Shown one piece after another: positions 1 to 8,328 of a stretch of 64,000 nucleotides of DNA. The translations under genes and the position numbers were made by a program. The stretch covers positions 1 through 64,000 of the forward strand of contig JBKAGO010000046.1 in assembly GCA_046290435.1 (NCBI GenBank), in the 5' to 3' direction. The notes under the pieces are model-generated. The model worked only from the letters and a program-made list of their open reading frames with translations. It was not told the DNA's origin and did not search any database. Within the stretch, counting starts at the first letter, position 1, and each line of letters starts with the position of its first letter. The DNA is from CAVQUE01 sp046290435 (GTDB taxonomy: Bacteria; Actinomycetota; Acidimicrobiia; Acidimicrobiales; UBA8592).

Positions 1-62
1 CACGTGCCCGTCACCAGCGACCGCCGAACACGACGGGCCGCTCCGCGTGGTCGACGCGCCGT

Positions 63-911
63 CTACGCCACGGCCACGGTGTCCAACACTGCAGCTGCGC
101 GCTCGACCAACGCCACGGCGTCGGCTCCGGGTCGGCTGAGCTCGACGAGGTTGATGCCGATCGCTGTGGGCGCGTGGCGAGCGGCTTCGGTGGCGAGCAC
201 TGCGGCGACGTCGTCCCAGCCCGACGTGTTGGTCATCGACCGGTCGGCTGCGGCCGACTCGTAGAGCGCGATCTCGACCGCCGAGATCGCCCGGACCCGC
301 TCGACGATCTCGACGTGTTGAGCAGCGGTGCAGCCCGACAGGAAGACCCCATCGGCCACCCGGGCCGCCAACCGGGTGAGCTGCGGGCCACGGGCGCCCA
401 CCCAGATCGGCACCGCCCGCGGCCCGAAGGCGTGGCCCGGCGCCACGTAGCCGGGCCCGTCGGCGGCCGAGAGGACGGCGCGGGCGGTGGCGATCGCGTC
501 GCGGAGGATGGCCACGGGGCGTGGCGCCGCGATGGCGAAGGGTTCGAGCGATTCGTGCCCGCCCACGCCGAGACCTAACACGGCCCGTCCGTCGCTCAGC
601 TCGTCGAGGGTCGCGGCGGTGGCGGCGATGGCGCCGGGGTGGCGCAGCAGGGGAGAGGTGATGCCGATGGCCAGGCGCACCCGCCGGGTCTGGCGAGCTG
701 CGGCGGCCAAGACGGTGAAGGGCTCGCGCGCGACACCCTCGTCGGCGATCCACACCTCGTCGAGGCCGAGTTCGTCCGCGGCGATGACGGCATCGGCCAG
801 CGCACCGGCCGGAGCGCCCGGATACATCCACACGCCGCGGCGCACCGCAGCGGCGGCGGCACCCGTGTGTTGCGGGGTCGTGAATCCGTCGGGGGCGGGT
901 GCTGCGCTCAT
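63..911 (-). CDS. LLM-class flavin-dependent oxidoreductase
   Basis: This 282-residue protein looks like a bacterial luciferase-like monooxygenase (TIM-barrel fold, FMN or F420 cofactor). The segment from 'GVWMYPG' through 'LGLDEVWIADE', 'RLAIGITSPLLRHPG' and 'LGLGVGG' follows the usual order of the family: first strand, helix with conserved acid, and the 'RHP' turn before the cofactor-binding loops. It is somewhat shorter than the typical 300-350 residues. It is transcribed away from a second luciferase-like gene with only 26 bases between the two start codons, so the promoters must overlap. The substrate cannot be told from sequence, and F420 rather than FMN is an inference from the general actinobacterial setting. 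Confidence 0.85.
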   Translation of the reverse strand: MSAAPAPDGFTTPQHTGAAAAAVRRGVWMYPGAPAGALADAVIAADELGLDEVWIADEGVAREPFTVLAAAARQTRRVRLAIGITSPLLRHPGAIAATAATLDELSDGRAVLGLGVGGHESLEPFAIAAPRPVAILRDAIATARAVLSAADGPGYVAPGHAFGPRAVPIWVGARGPQLTRLAARVADGVFLSGCTAAQHVEIVERVRAISAVEIALYESAAADRSMTNTSGWDDVAAVLATEAARHAPTAIGINLVELSRPGADAVALVERAAAVLDTVAVA

Positions 912-924
912 CGGCTCACTCTCC

Positions 925-930
925 TACAGT
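925..930 (+). promoter_or_regulatory. Probable -10 box (TACAGT) of a leaderless promoter
   Basis: TACAGT ends seven bases before the ATG at 938, the spacing expected if transcription starts at or next to the start codon. It lies in the short gap between two divergent oxidoreductase genes. No good -35 box is visible. Confidence 0.4.
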
Positions 931-937
931 TCGTCGG

Positions 938-2089
938 ATGCGCACAGGGATCTTCCTCTTCGGTGGTGTCGAGATGGACGACGCGGGTGCCGGGCCACCG
1001 GCGCCCACCGATCGGCGCTACGGCGCGAAGGAGGTGTGGCGGGCTACCGAGCAGATCCTCGACACCGGCGTGTTGTGCGACCAGCTGGGCTTCGACTCGT
1101 TCTGGCTGACCGAGCACCACTTCCAGTACGAGGGTTACGAGGTCGTGCCCAACGGGCTCATGACGGGAGCGATCCTCGCCGAGCGCACCCGCACCATCCG
1201 TATCGGCACGATGTTCAACGTCGTCGGCCAGTGGCATCCCCTGAAGCTCGCCGAGGACTTCGCCACGATGCACAACGTGTCGGGCGGCCGCGGCATCCTC
1301 GGCATCGCCCGCGGCACCGTGCCGCGAGAAGCCGAGAACCTCGGCACCAAGATCGGCAGCTTCGACAATCCCGACCAGGCCGCCGCCGACGAGTTCAACC
1401 GCAAGCAGTTCGACGAGGCGGTCGAGGTCATCCACCTGGCCCTCGACAACGAGTCGTTCTCCTATCACGGCGACGTCTTCACGTTCCCGGTGCCCGGCAT
1501 CCCCGACCGCGGGGGCTTCGTCACCGAGCTCAGCCTGCTGCCCCGTCCCCTGTATCCCTACGACACCTGGCAGGCGATCACCTCGCCCCCCACCCTCGAG
1601 ACGGTGCCGCGCAAGGGCTGGGGTGGCGTGATGTGGCTCAAGCACGCGGACTTCATGAAGCAGTACTGGGAGCGCTACGCCGAGATCTACGCCGAAACGC
1701 ACGGTAACGAGCTGGCGCCCGGCGAGAAGAGGATGCTCGTGCTCAACACCCGGGTGGCCGACACCCGCGAGGAGGCGATGGCCTCGGTGCGAGACGGCCA
1801 CGACGAGTTCTGGAAGTTCCTCGGCCCCTACGGCTGGTCGAAGGGCTACATGGGCGAGGGCGGCAAGCCGGCCGAGGCCGGACTCATCCCCACCCTCGAG
1901 GAATCGATCGACAACAAGGTGTGGCTCATCGGTACGCCCGACGACGTCGCCGAGCAGATCGCCTGGTACCGCGACCACCTGGGCGGCGTCGAGGACCTCA
2001 TCATCTTCCCTGCGATGCCCGGCGACCGCTACGACATGGTCAACGAGCAGCTCCACCGCCTCGCCGAAGAGGTCCTGCCCCAGTTGTAG
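938..2089 (+). CDS. LLM-class flavin-dependent oxidoreductase
   Basis: A 383-residue luciferase-like oxidoreductase. It starts 'MRTGIFLFGG', has the family signature 'FDSFWLTEHHFQYEGYEVVPNG' region near residues 50-70 (the 'EHH' is typical of alkanal-monooxygenase-like enzymes), a 'RIGTMFNVVGQWHPLKLAED' stretch, and 'LGIARGT'. The longer C-terminal half resembles flavin-dependent oxygenases that act with a partner reductase. An upstream GTG/ATG at 899 is possible but would overlap the divergent gene. The ATG at 938 follows a TACAGT box by seven bases and begins exactly at the conserved first strand, so I chose it. Its neighbour at 63-911 belongs to the same superfamily but is not a close copy. 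Substrate unknown. Confidence 0.88.
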   Translation: MRTGIFLFGGVEMDDAGAGPPAPTDRRYGAKEVWRATEQILDTGVLCDQLGFDSFWLTEHHFQYEGYEVVPNGLMTGAILAERTRTIRIGTMFNVVGQWHPLKLAEDFATMHNVSGGRGILGIARGTVPREAENLGTKIGSFDNPDQAAADEFNRKQFDEAVEVIHLALDNESFSYHGDVFTFPVPGIPDRGGFVTELSLLPRPLYPYDTWQAITSPPTLETVPRKGWGGVMWLKHADFMKQYWERYAEIYAETHGNELAPGEKRMLVLNTRVADTREEAMASVRDGHDEFWKFLGPYGWSKGYMGEGGKPAEAGLIPTLEESIDNKVWLIGTPDDVAEQIAWYRDHLGGVEDLIIFPAMPGDRYDMVNEQLHRLAEEVLPQL

Positions 2090-2124
2090 TCGACGCTGGT
2101 GTCCGAGGGCTGGGGTCCAACGCA

Positions 2125-2273
2125 GGGGTCAAGTCGTACTTTCAACCAACTCGTCACGCGGCGGCCTCCGGGCTCGACGGCCTGGAGTTGGTTGAAAGTA
2201 CGACTTGACCCCAGTGGTTCCTCGGCCTCCGGGCTCGACGGCCTGGAGTTGGTTGAAAGTACGACTCGACCCC
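2125..2273. repeat. 27-bp inverted/direct repeat array between two genes
   Basis: A 27-base element that begins GGGGTCAAGTCGTAC occurs at 2125-2151. Its perfect reverse complement lies at 2186-2212, and a third copy with one mismatch lies at 2247-2273 in the same orientation as the second. The second and third copies sit in a 61-bp direct repeat that also includes a 'CTCCGGGCTCGACGGCC' stretch. The first two copies can form a long hairpin of 27 bp with a 34-nt loop, plausibly a terminator for the upstream oxidoreductase. The element abuts the promoter of the next gene. It looks like a dispersed palindromic element captured in three copies; whether it occurs elsewhere in the genome cannot be seen here. 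Confidence 0.9.
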
Positions 2274-2303
2274 AGTAGTTCCCAGCCGTTCTACGATCGG
2301 GTG

Positions 2304-4037
2304 ATGTTCGATCTTGTGATCAGGGGTGGCACGGTCGTCGACGGGACGGGGGCGGCGCGTTTCGTCGCCGACGTCGCGGTGCGCGACGGGGTGATCGTCG
2401 CCGTGGGGCCCGACCTCGAGGGCGAGGCCGCCGAGGTCATCGATGCGACGGGGCTCGTCGTCACGCCCGGTTTCGTCGACATCCACACCCACTACGACGG
2501 CCAGGCCACCTGGGATCCACTGCTCGAACCGTCGTCGAACCATGGCGTCACCACGGTGGTCATGGGCAACTGCGGGGTCGGGTTCGCTCCGGTCCGGCCC
2601 GGCCAGGAGGCCTGGCTGGTCGAGCTCATGGAGGGGGTCGAGGACATCCCCGGCACCGCGCTGCACGAGGGCATCCAGTGGGAGTGGGAGACCTTCCCCG
2701 AGTACCTCGACGCCCTCGACCGCCGGAGCTACGCCATGGACGTCGCCGCGTTCCTGCCGCATGCCCCGCTGCGGGTGTACGTGATGGGCGAGCGGGGAGC
2801 CGCCAACGCCGACGCCACCGACGCCGACATCGAGGCCATGGCGGTCCACGTTCGCGACGCCATCGCCGCGGGCGCGGTGGGGTTCTCGACGTCGCGGTCG
2901 CTCAACCACAAGTCCCTCGACGGCGAGCTCGTCCCGGGCACCTTCGCCGCTGCCGACGAGCTGACGGGCCTGGCCCAGGCGGTCGTCGACGCCGGCGGCG
3001 GCCTGTTCGAGGTCGTACCCACCGGCGAGACCGGTAGCGACGCCGACCAGATCCTGGGCGAGATCGATCTCATGGCCGAGGTGTCACGCAGCGCCGATGT
3101 CGACGTGTCGTTCCTGCTCGTCCAGTCGATGGGCGCGCCCGACCTCTGGCGAGAGCAGCTCGACCGCGTCGAGGTGGCCAACGCCACCGGGGCCCGGCTG
3201 ATCCCCCAGGTCGCGGCCCGGCCGGGCGGGATGCTGCTCGGTGTCGTCAGCTACCACGGCCTGATGCGCCGTCCCACGTTCCGTCGCCTCGAGGACTCCC
3301 TGCCGCTCGACGAACTGTTCGAACAGCTCCGCCGTCCCGAGGTCAAAGCCGCCATACTCGCCGAGGACGACCTGCCGCGCGATCCCCACCGCCAGTTCGA
3401 GGGCCTCACCGAGAGTACGCCCCACATGTTCCACCTGATGTTCCCGCTGGGCGACGACCCCGACTACGAGCCAACCGCCGACCGCTCGGTCGCCGGCATC
3501 GCCGCCGCAACCGGACGCGACCCGTGGGAGGTCCTGTACGACCACCTCGCTGCGGGCGACCTGCTGCTCGGGGCGTTCACCAACTACACCCAGGGGTCCC
3601 AGGACCATCTGCGGACGATGATCGACCACCCCGACACCGTCATCGGGCTCTCCGACGGCGGCGCCCACGTCAAGATGATCTGCGACGCGTCGATGCCGAC
3701 CTATCTCCTCACGCACTGGGCGCGGGACCGGACCCGCGGCGAGCGCCTCGACCTCGAGACCGTCGTGGCGAAGCAGGCGGCGGGTACGGCCGCGGCGGTG
3801 GGCCTGCACGACCGGGGGACCATCGAGGTCGGCAAGAAGGCCGATCTCAACGTGGTGGACTTCGCCGAGCTGCGTCTCCATGCGCCCCGGTCGGTCGACG
3901 ACCTCCCCGCAGGCGGACGGCGCATCCTCCAGGACGCAACGGGCTACGTCGCCACCGTCGTCAGCGGCGTCGTCACCCGTCGCGACGGCGTCGACACCGG
4001 CGCCCGCCCCGGCCGCCTCGTGCGCAAGGGGCGCTGA
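2304..4037 (+). CDS. N-acyl-D-amino-acid deacylase-like amidohydrolase
   Basis: A 577-residue amidohydrolase. It shows the small N-terminal beta-sandwich 'DLVIRGGTVVDGTG', then 'VVTPGFVDIHTHYDGQATWDP' with the metal-binding HxH (H-T-H), a 'NHGVTTVVMGNCGVGFAP' segment typical of the D-aminoacylase group (the cysteine bridges the metals in that family), a 'GAVGFSTSR' loop, and near the C-terminus 'IGLSDGGAHVKMICD' with the catalytic aspartate and a histidine. The end 'GTIEVGKKADLNVVDF' is the usual return to the beta-sandwich. The ATG at 2304 follows TACGAT (2292-2297) by six bases; longer upstream starts would run into the repeat array and were rejected. The family hydrolyses N-acyl-D-amino acids, but many members act on unknown amides. 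Confidence 0.88.
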   Translation: MFDLVIRGGTVVDGTGAARFVADVAVRDGVIVAVGPDLEGEAAEVIDATGLVVTPGFVDIHTHYDGQATWDPLLEPSSNHGVTTVVMGNCGVGFAPVRPGQEAWLVELMEGVEDIPGTALHEGIQWEWETFPEYLDALDRRSYAMDVAAFLPHAPLRVYVMGERGAANADATDADIEAMAVHVRDAIAAGAVGFSTSRSLNHKSLDGELVPGTFAAADELTGLAQAVVDAGGGLFEVVPTGETGSDADQILGEIDLMAEVSRSADVDVSFLLVQSMGAPDLWREQLDRVEVANATGARLIPQVAARPGGMLLGVVSYHGLMRRPTFRRLEDSLPLDELFEQLRRPEVKAAILAEDDLPRDPHRQFEGLTESTPHMFHLMFPLGDDPDYEPTADRSVAGIAAATGRDPWEVLYDHLAAGDLLLGAFTNYTQGSQDHLRTMIDHPDTVIGLSDGGAHVKMICDASMPTYLLTHWARDRTRGERLDLETVVAKQAAGTAAAVGLHDRGTIEVGKKADLNVVDFAELRLHAPRSVDDLPAGGRRILQDATGYVATVVSGVVTRRDGVDTGARPGRLVRKGR

Positions 4038-4186
4038 CGACGCCGGCCACGCCGCGGCGCCAGGGCCACCGACCCCCGACCCGGGCCGCCTCGAGCGGGA
4101 GGGACGCTGACGCCCGACCCCGGCTGCCTGGTGCGCGATGGGCGCTGGCGCCCGACCCCGGCCGCGTCGAGCGAGCGGGACGCTGA
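4006..4186 (+). repeat. Degenerate tandem copies of the preceding gene's 3' end
   Basis: The last 32 bases of the amidohydrolase gene (4006-4037, coding PGRLVRKGR and stop) recur in degenerate form at 4078-4110, 4116-4148 and 4154-4186. The last three copies have a regular 38-bp period. Conserved cores are CCCCGGCCGCCTCG and GGGACGCTGACG. Two downstream copies still end in TGA. No gene lies in 4038-4258 otherwise. Confidence 0.75.
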
Positions 4187-4258
4187 CGCCGCCACCGGAG
4201 GCCAGGTCGAGGGCGGATCGACCCATCCTGGGCGGCGCGGTCGATACCGTGCCGCGCC

Positions 4259-5125
4259 ATGGAGACGGCTCTCGTCCTCGCAGCTGTCTCGGGCGTCTGC
4301 TGGGCGCTCAACATCATCGCCGTGCGGTGGGCGCTGCCGCGTACCGGGGCGCCTGCACTCATCGGCGCAGTCGTCGGCATCTCGGTCGCGGCGGTCGTGG
4401 CGCTCGTCATCGCGATCGCATCGGGCAGCACCGGGCCGTCGACCGGCGACTTCTGGCGGTTCGCGCTGGTCGGGGCCATCGCCCCGGGATCCTCGCAGGG
4501 GCTGTTCGTCGCCTCGATCGGTTCCATCGGCCCGGCGCGTAGCTCGGTGCTCGTCGGCACCGCACCGATGTTCTCGATGTTCGGTGCCATCGCCTTCCTC
4601 GACGAGTCCTGGAGTGCGATCATCGTCGTCGGCACGCTGCTGACCGTGGCCGGCGGGGCGTTGATCGGATGGGAACCGGGCCAGTCGTGGCGCCGGTTCG
4701 GCGTGGTCTACGCGATCGCCGCAGCGCTGACCTTCGCGGCACGAGACGTCGTGGCCAGCAGCTTCGGGAGCGACAGCGACGTGTCGGCGTGGTGGTCGGG
4801 AGCCCTGGTGCTCGGTGCCGCCGCCATCGTGTTGATGGGCATCGTGGCCGTGTCGCCGGAGCGGCGTCGCATCCGGGTCGGCGTGACGGCAGCGCTCCCC
4901 GAATTCGTGGCCTCAGGTGTGGCGATCGGTCTGGCGTTGCCGCTCTTGCTGGCGGCACTGGAGCGGGGCCGGGTCGGCGCGGTCGCACCGCTGTCGAATG
5001 CGGTGCAGAACCTGACGGTGGTGGTGCTGGCCGGCATCTTCTTCGGTGTGCAGGAACGGACGCCGCGGGTTCTGGCTGCGCTGGCGATGGTGGTCGTCGG
5101 GGGAGCGCTGATCACCGCGGCCTGA
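4259..5125 (+). CDS. EamA/DMT-family membrane transporter
   Basis: A 288-residue integral membrane protein with about ten hydrophobic segments arranged as two similar halves, as in the drug/metabolite transporter superfamily. The first half starts 'ALVLAAVSGVCWALNIIAVRWAL' and the 'SSVLVGTAPMFSMFGAIAFLDES' segment matches the fourth-helix 'Pxx..l.g.l.l.E' motif of EamA domains. The second half has 'VAPLSNAVQNLTVVVLAGIFFGVQERT', the same motif repeated. TACCGT at 4245-4250 lies eight bases before the ATG, consistent with a leaderless start. The exported substrate (metabolite, amino acid or drug) cannot be predicted. It stands alone, following the repeat tract after the amidohydrolase gene. Confidence 0.88.
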   Translation: METALVLAAVSGVCWALNIIAVRWALPRTGAPALIGAVVGISVAAVVALVIAIASGSTGPSTGDFWRFALVGAIAPGSSQGLFVASIGSIGPARSSVLVGTAPMFSMFGAIAFLDESWSAIIVVGTLLTVAGGALIGWEPGQSWRRFGVVYAIAAALTFAARDVVASSFGSDSDVSAWWSGALVLGAAAIVLMGIVAVSPERRRIRVGVTAALPEFVASGVAIGLALPLLLAALERGRVGAVAPLSNAVQNLTVVVLAGIFFGVQERTPRVLAALAMVVVGGALITAA

Positions 5126-5248
5126 GGCCGGGGCGATCGGACTCTCGGTTCGAGCAGGTTGCGGGCCGACGCAGAGGCCCGGTCACAGCGAGCGCCCGGT
5201 CGACGCACGTGCCCCGTCGCAGCGAACGGCCGGTCGGCAACGGGGACG

Positions 5249-5473
5249 TCAGGCCTGGCCTCGTTCGTTGCGATGGTGCTGCGAGCCCGGCACCGTCGAC
5301 CCGTCGGGACGATGGGGATCGCGGGACTCACCCACGTGGGGGAACTCCTCGGCGTGGGTTTCGACGCCGGGCTGTGTCAGACGCTTCGGCCTCGCCCGCG
5401 ACTGCGCGACCAGGCGCGCCACCACTGCGAACACGATGGCGACCACGATGAGCACGACGATGGCGATGCGCAT
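5249..5473 (-). CDS. Small single-pass membrane protein, unknown function
   Basis: A predicted 74-residue protein starting 'MRIAIVVLIVVAIVFAVVARLVAQ', an N-terminal membrane helix followed by a basic 'SRARPKR' and a polar tail rich in histidine, proline and acidic residues. The frame continues upstream to 5683 but those residues are low-complexity. The ATG at 5473 gives a clean membrane start, so I prefer it. No family is recognised. It lies between the EamA transporter and the F420-type oxidoreductase without operon partners. The 5126-5248 stretch before it holds GC-rich near-repeats and no gene. Confidence 0.45.
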   Translation of the reverse strand: MRIAIVVLIVVAIVFAVVARLVAQSRARPKRLTQPGVETHAEEFPHVGESRDPHRPDGSTVPGSQHHRNERGQA

Positions 5474-5585
5474 GGCTTGGGCGTGTCCGCTCCGCGTTGG
5501 AGCGAAACATCCGTTGCCCGGCCGGTCCGCCGACGTGGGGGCGGGCGATGCTTGAGATGCGCGGGTCGTGGGCAGAGACGGTGCC

Positions 5586-5690
5586 ATGCTCGACCACCTC
5601 GTCGCCCTGGTCCTGATCGCACTGCTCGTTGCCGCGCTCGCCGCGGTCGGCGGTGAACTCCTCGACATGGCGGCCGCCGCCACGGGCTGA
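5586..5690 (+). CDS. Possible 34-residue hydrophobic small protein
   Basis: ATG at 5586 opens a short frame 'MLDHLVALVLIALLVAALAAVGG' that is almost entirely one hydrophobic helix and ends at a TGA at 5688-5690. The length fits one membrane-spanning helix. The upstream AGAC/GGTG is a poor ribosome site and there is no clear -10 box, so chance is a real alternative in this GC-rich sequence. Confidence 0.25.
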   Translation: MLDHLVALVLIALLVAALAAVGGELLDMAAAATG

Positions 5691-5782
5691 GCGGGTCTCA
5701 GCGGGGGGTGACCCAGGGCCCGAAGGAGGTCCCGACGGCATCATGGTGCTCCGTCGTGTCGCGGTGCGGCCGCAGTCCGCCG

Positions 5783-6742
5783 TCAGCGGGGGAGCGCGTT
5801 GCGCAGTTCGCGTTCCCACATGGCGATGAAGCCGTCGGTCGGGTCGCCGATCTGGTGGAAGTAGATGTGGTCGACGCCGGCATCGACGGCGGCCCTGCTG
5901 GAGTCGACGAGGGGTTCGACGATGTCGGGTCCGCAGGGTGTGCTGTCGGCGATCATGTCGGGGGTGACGATCTGCACGGCCTGTTCGAAGTGGTCGACCG
6001 TGCGCAGGTCCTGACTGAGCTGGCCGGGCAGCGCGGTGTTGGGCCACTGGCGGTGGGCTCGTTCGACGGCGACGTCGCGGTCGGGGTCCCAGCAACACGA
6101 CAGCTGGGACCACACCGGACCCGAACCGCCGGCATCGCGCCAGGTGTCGATGACGTCGCTCTTGACGCCGGTCGACCACAGGCCGTCACCGATGGTGGCG
6201 GCGCGTTCGGCCGCCAGGGGTCCGAACGCCGAGATGACGATGGGCGGCGCCTCTGCGGGCAGATCGAAGATCCGGGCGTCCTCGACGGTGTAGTGGCGGC
6301 CGTGGTGGGTGACGCTCTCGCCGGTGAGCAGGCGCCGGACGACGTGGACGGCCTCTTCCATCATGTCGAGGCGGATCGGTGCAGGCGGCCAGCGGTCGCC
6401 GAAGATGGATTCGTTGAGCGCCTCGCCGGTGCCGACGCCCCACGTGAATCTGCCCTCCAGCAGGCATGCGGTCGTCGCCACCGCCTGGGCCACGACGGCG
6501 GGGTGGATGCGAACGGTCGGACAGGTGACCCCGACGCCGATCTCGATCGATTCGGTGGCTTCGGCCAGTGCCCCGAGGACCGACCAGACGAACGGGCTGT
6601 GCCCCTGCGCGCCGATCCAGGGGTGATAGTGGTCCGAGATGGACAGGAAGTCGAAACCGGCGGCCTCTGCGGCGCGGGCGATCTCGACGAGCTTGGTGGG
6701 TCCGTGTTCCTCTGACGAGAGCGTCAGTCCGTAGGCGACCAC
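5783..6742 (-). CDS. F420-dependent LLM-class oxidoreductase (G6PD-like subgroup)
   Basis: A 319-residue luciferase-like protein that resembles the F420-dependent glucose-6-phosphate dehydrogenase-like subgroup. Characteristic stretches are 'AEAAGFDFLSISDHYHPWIGAQGHSPFVW' near residues 27-55, 'IEIGVGVTCPTVRIHPAVVAQA' near 67-88 and 'FTWGVGTGEALNE' near 98-110. The 'SDHYHPW' loop with its histidine and tryptophan is typical of F420 members of this group. The start is GTG at 6742, giving MVAYGLTLSSEE, the normal first strand. Substrate unknown; hydride transfer from reduced F420 is inferred from subgroup membership. It is convergent with nothing obvious and lies tail-to-head beside the PadR gene. 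Confidence 0.88.
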   Translation of the reverse strand: MVAYGLTLSSEEHGPTKLVEIARAAEAAGFDFLSISDHYHPWIGAQGHSPFVWSVLGALAEATESIEIGVGVTCPTVRIHPAVVAQAVATTACLLEGRFTWGVGTGEALNESIFGDRWPPAPIRLDMMEEAVHVVRRLLTGESVTHHGRHYTVEDARIFDLPAEAPPIVISAFGPLAAERAATIGDGLWSTGVKSDVIDTWRDAGGSGPVWSQLSCCWDPDRDVAVERAHRQWPNTALPGQLSQDLRTVDHFEQAVQIVTPDMIADSTPCGPDIVEPLVDSSRAAVDAGVDHIYFHQIGDPTDGFIAMWERELRNALPR

Positions 6743-6859
6743 TCCGACCTCCGATGCGGCGACTGCTGTGCGGGCTTCCCCGCTGCGGCCGGCACCAAAC
6801 GGGCGGCGTCAGCCGGTGGGATTCAGAGGGGCGTGGAGATCGACGTGCTCGTTCGGATA

Positions 6860-6923
6860 CGGACCCGTTGCCTCCCGCTGTCGTTTGCTGCGTTCACGGG
6901 CCGCTCGGGCCACCGCCCGGTGA
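6860..6923 (-). repeat. Dispersed gene-end repeat, copy C
   Basis: Read on the minus strand, this segment contains GAGCGGCCCGTGAACGCAGC followed by AACGACAGCGGGAGGC and GGGTCCG. It is about 80% identical to copies at 20745-20812 and 30344-30402. Like them it overlaps or immediately follows the stop codon of the upstream gene (here the PadR gene, stop at 6894-6896), in the same orientation as that gene. Confidence 0.6.
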
Positions 6924-7454
6924 TGCGTCGAGCTCGGCGAGCCGATCGAGGAACTGTCGAGCCGCTGTTGCGTTGGAGCGGCGCCACATGTCGACGACGT
7001 CGGCGGGTTCGTCGCCGGTGAGTTGATCGAACGTGTCCGCGAGGGCTTCTCGTTGCGCAGCCACGAGGCGGCCGGCGTCGCGTGCTCGTCGCTGGTTGAG
7101 GCGGAGCTTGGCGAGGAACTCGATGCGGAGGTCGCGGATGTGCGCAACCGGCTGGTCGAGCCACTGCTCGACGGCGCCACAGCCGGGGTCGGTGGCCCGG
7201 TGGACGGTGCGGTTGGGGCCGGCGTCGCCGGGTTCGGTGACGTGGGGCTCGGCCAGTCCGGCGGCGACGAGCCGGTCGAGCGCCCGGTACACGAGGGGCC
7301 GATGCACGGTGATGATCCGGCCCAGGTCCGTCCCAGCCCGCAGCTCCTTGGCGATGCCGAAGCCGTGGGTGGGTGCCTCGGCGAGCAGGGCCAGCACGGT
7401 CCACTCGGTGAGGGAAAGCTCCGGCGGCCGGTCGGATGGTTGGTCGGTGCCCAT
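6894..7454 (-). CDS. PadR-family transcriptional regulator
   Basis: A 186-residue protein with an N-terminal winged helix: 'LSLTEWTVLALLAEAPTHGFGIAKEL' followed by 'HRPLVYRALDRLVAAGLAEPH', the PadR 'lLaLL...yGyel...lYraL.rLe..Gl' pattern. A C-terminal all-helical half (about residues 95-180) resembles the PadR-C dimerisation region. It is divergent from modA with a 97-bp gap holding two palindromes, so control of the molybdate transporter, of itself, or both is possible. On the minus strand TAGCCT lies eight bases before the ATG, fitting a leaderless start. Ligand unknown. Confidence 0.85.
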   Translation of the reverse strand: MGTDQPSDRPPELSLTEWTVLALLAEAPTHGFGIAKELRAGTDLGRIITVHRPLVYRALDRLVAAGLAEPHVTEPGDAGPNRTVHRATDPGCGAVEQWLDQPVAHIRDLRIEFLAKLRLNQRRARDAGRLVAAQREALADTFDQLTGDEPADVVDMWRRSNATAARQFLDRLAELDASPGGGPSGP

Positions 7455-7481
7455 CGGGAGCGAGGCTAACCGGCGGTGCTT

Positions 7482-7534
7482 GCACTGGTAGGCACAGTGC
7501 GACTAGACCGTCAGTGGTCTCGAAGAGACTACTA
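7482..7534. promoter_or_regulatory. Palindromes between PadR and modA genes
   Basis: GCACTG-N7-CAGTGC lies at 7482-7500 and GTCTC-GAA-GAGAC at 7517-7529, the latter extended by AGT/ACT flanks to 7514-7534. Both sit in the divergent gap, upstream of an AG-rich ribosome site (GAGGGGAA near 7540) for modA. They are candidate PadR operators; no classical ModE or molybdenum-cofactor riboswitch is recognisable. Confidence 0.4.
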
Positions 7535-7551
7535 ACCCGAGGGGAACGCTG

Positions 7552-8328
7552 ATGTGGAATCGCCTGTCGATGGCATTGGTGGCGCTGACCCTGCTCGCAG
7601 GGCTCGTGGCATGCGGCGATGACGACGAGGGTGGAGGTACCGACGGGGAGATCGGCGGCACGGTGCTGGTGTTCGCTGCAGCCTCGCTCACCGATGCCTT
7701 CGACGACATCGAGACCGCATTCGAGGCCGAGTACCCGGGCGTCGACGTCCAGCTGAACCTGGCGGGCAGCTCGTCGTTGCGTGAGCAGATCCTCGAGGGT
7801 GCCCCCGCCGACGTCTTCGCGTCGGCGAACCAGTCGAACATGGATCAGTTGATCGAGGCCGGCGAGGTCGGCGGCGATGCGCCTGTGTTCGCGGCGAACC
7901 TGCTACAGATTGCGGTACCTGCGGGGAATCCCGCCGGTGTCACAGGGCTCGAGGATTTCGCCCGGGAGGAGCTCTTGATCGGGTTGTGTGCCGAGGGTGT
8001 GCCCTGCGGCGACTTCGCCCGCGAGGCACTGGCCAATGCCGCAGTGGAGGCATCCATCGACACCAACGAACCCGACGTACGGGCCCTGCTGACCAAGATC
8101 GGCGCCGACGAACTCGACGCAGGCATCGTGTACGTCACCGACGTCACCGCCGCCGACGACCTCGTCGAGGGCGTCGACATCGCCGAGGACGTCAACGTCG
8201 TGGCGGGCTACCCCATCGCGCCGTTGGACGGGGCTCCGAACCCCGACGCCGCTGCCGCATTCGTCGACTTCGTCCTGTCCGAGGAGGGCCAGGCGATCCT
8301 GGTGTCGTACGGGTTCGCCGCACCGTGA
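7552..8328 (+). CDS. modA: Molybdate ABC transporter substrate-binding lipoprotein
   Basis: A 258-residue secreted lipoprotein. The signal ends in a lipobox 'LLAGLVAC' with Cys21, followed by an acidic linker. The mature part begins 'TVLVFAAASLTDAFDDIETAFE' and continues 'VQLNLAGSSSLREQILEGAPADVFASA', the diagnostic ModA strand-helix pattern whose serines (in 'AASLT' and 'AGSSSL') contact the oxyanion. The C-terminus 'DFVLSEEGQAILVSYGFAAP' is also typical. It is first in modABC, with a GTGA overlap to modB. Tungstate binding is possible instead of molybdate, since the two families are close. Confidence 0.95.
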   Translation: MWNRLSMALVALTLLAGLVACGDDDEGGGTDGEIGGTVLVFAAASLTDAFDDIETAFEAEYPGVDVQLNLAGSSSLREQILEGAPADVFASANQSNMDQLIEAGEVGGDAPVFAANLLQIAVPAGNPAGVTGLEDFAREELLIGLCAEGVPCGDFAREALANAAVEASIDTNEPDVRALLTKIGADELDAGIVYVTDVTAADDLVEGVDIAEDVNVVAGYPIAPLDGAPNPDAAAAFVDFVLSEEGQAILVSYGFAAP

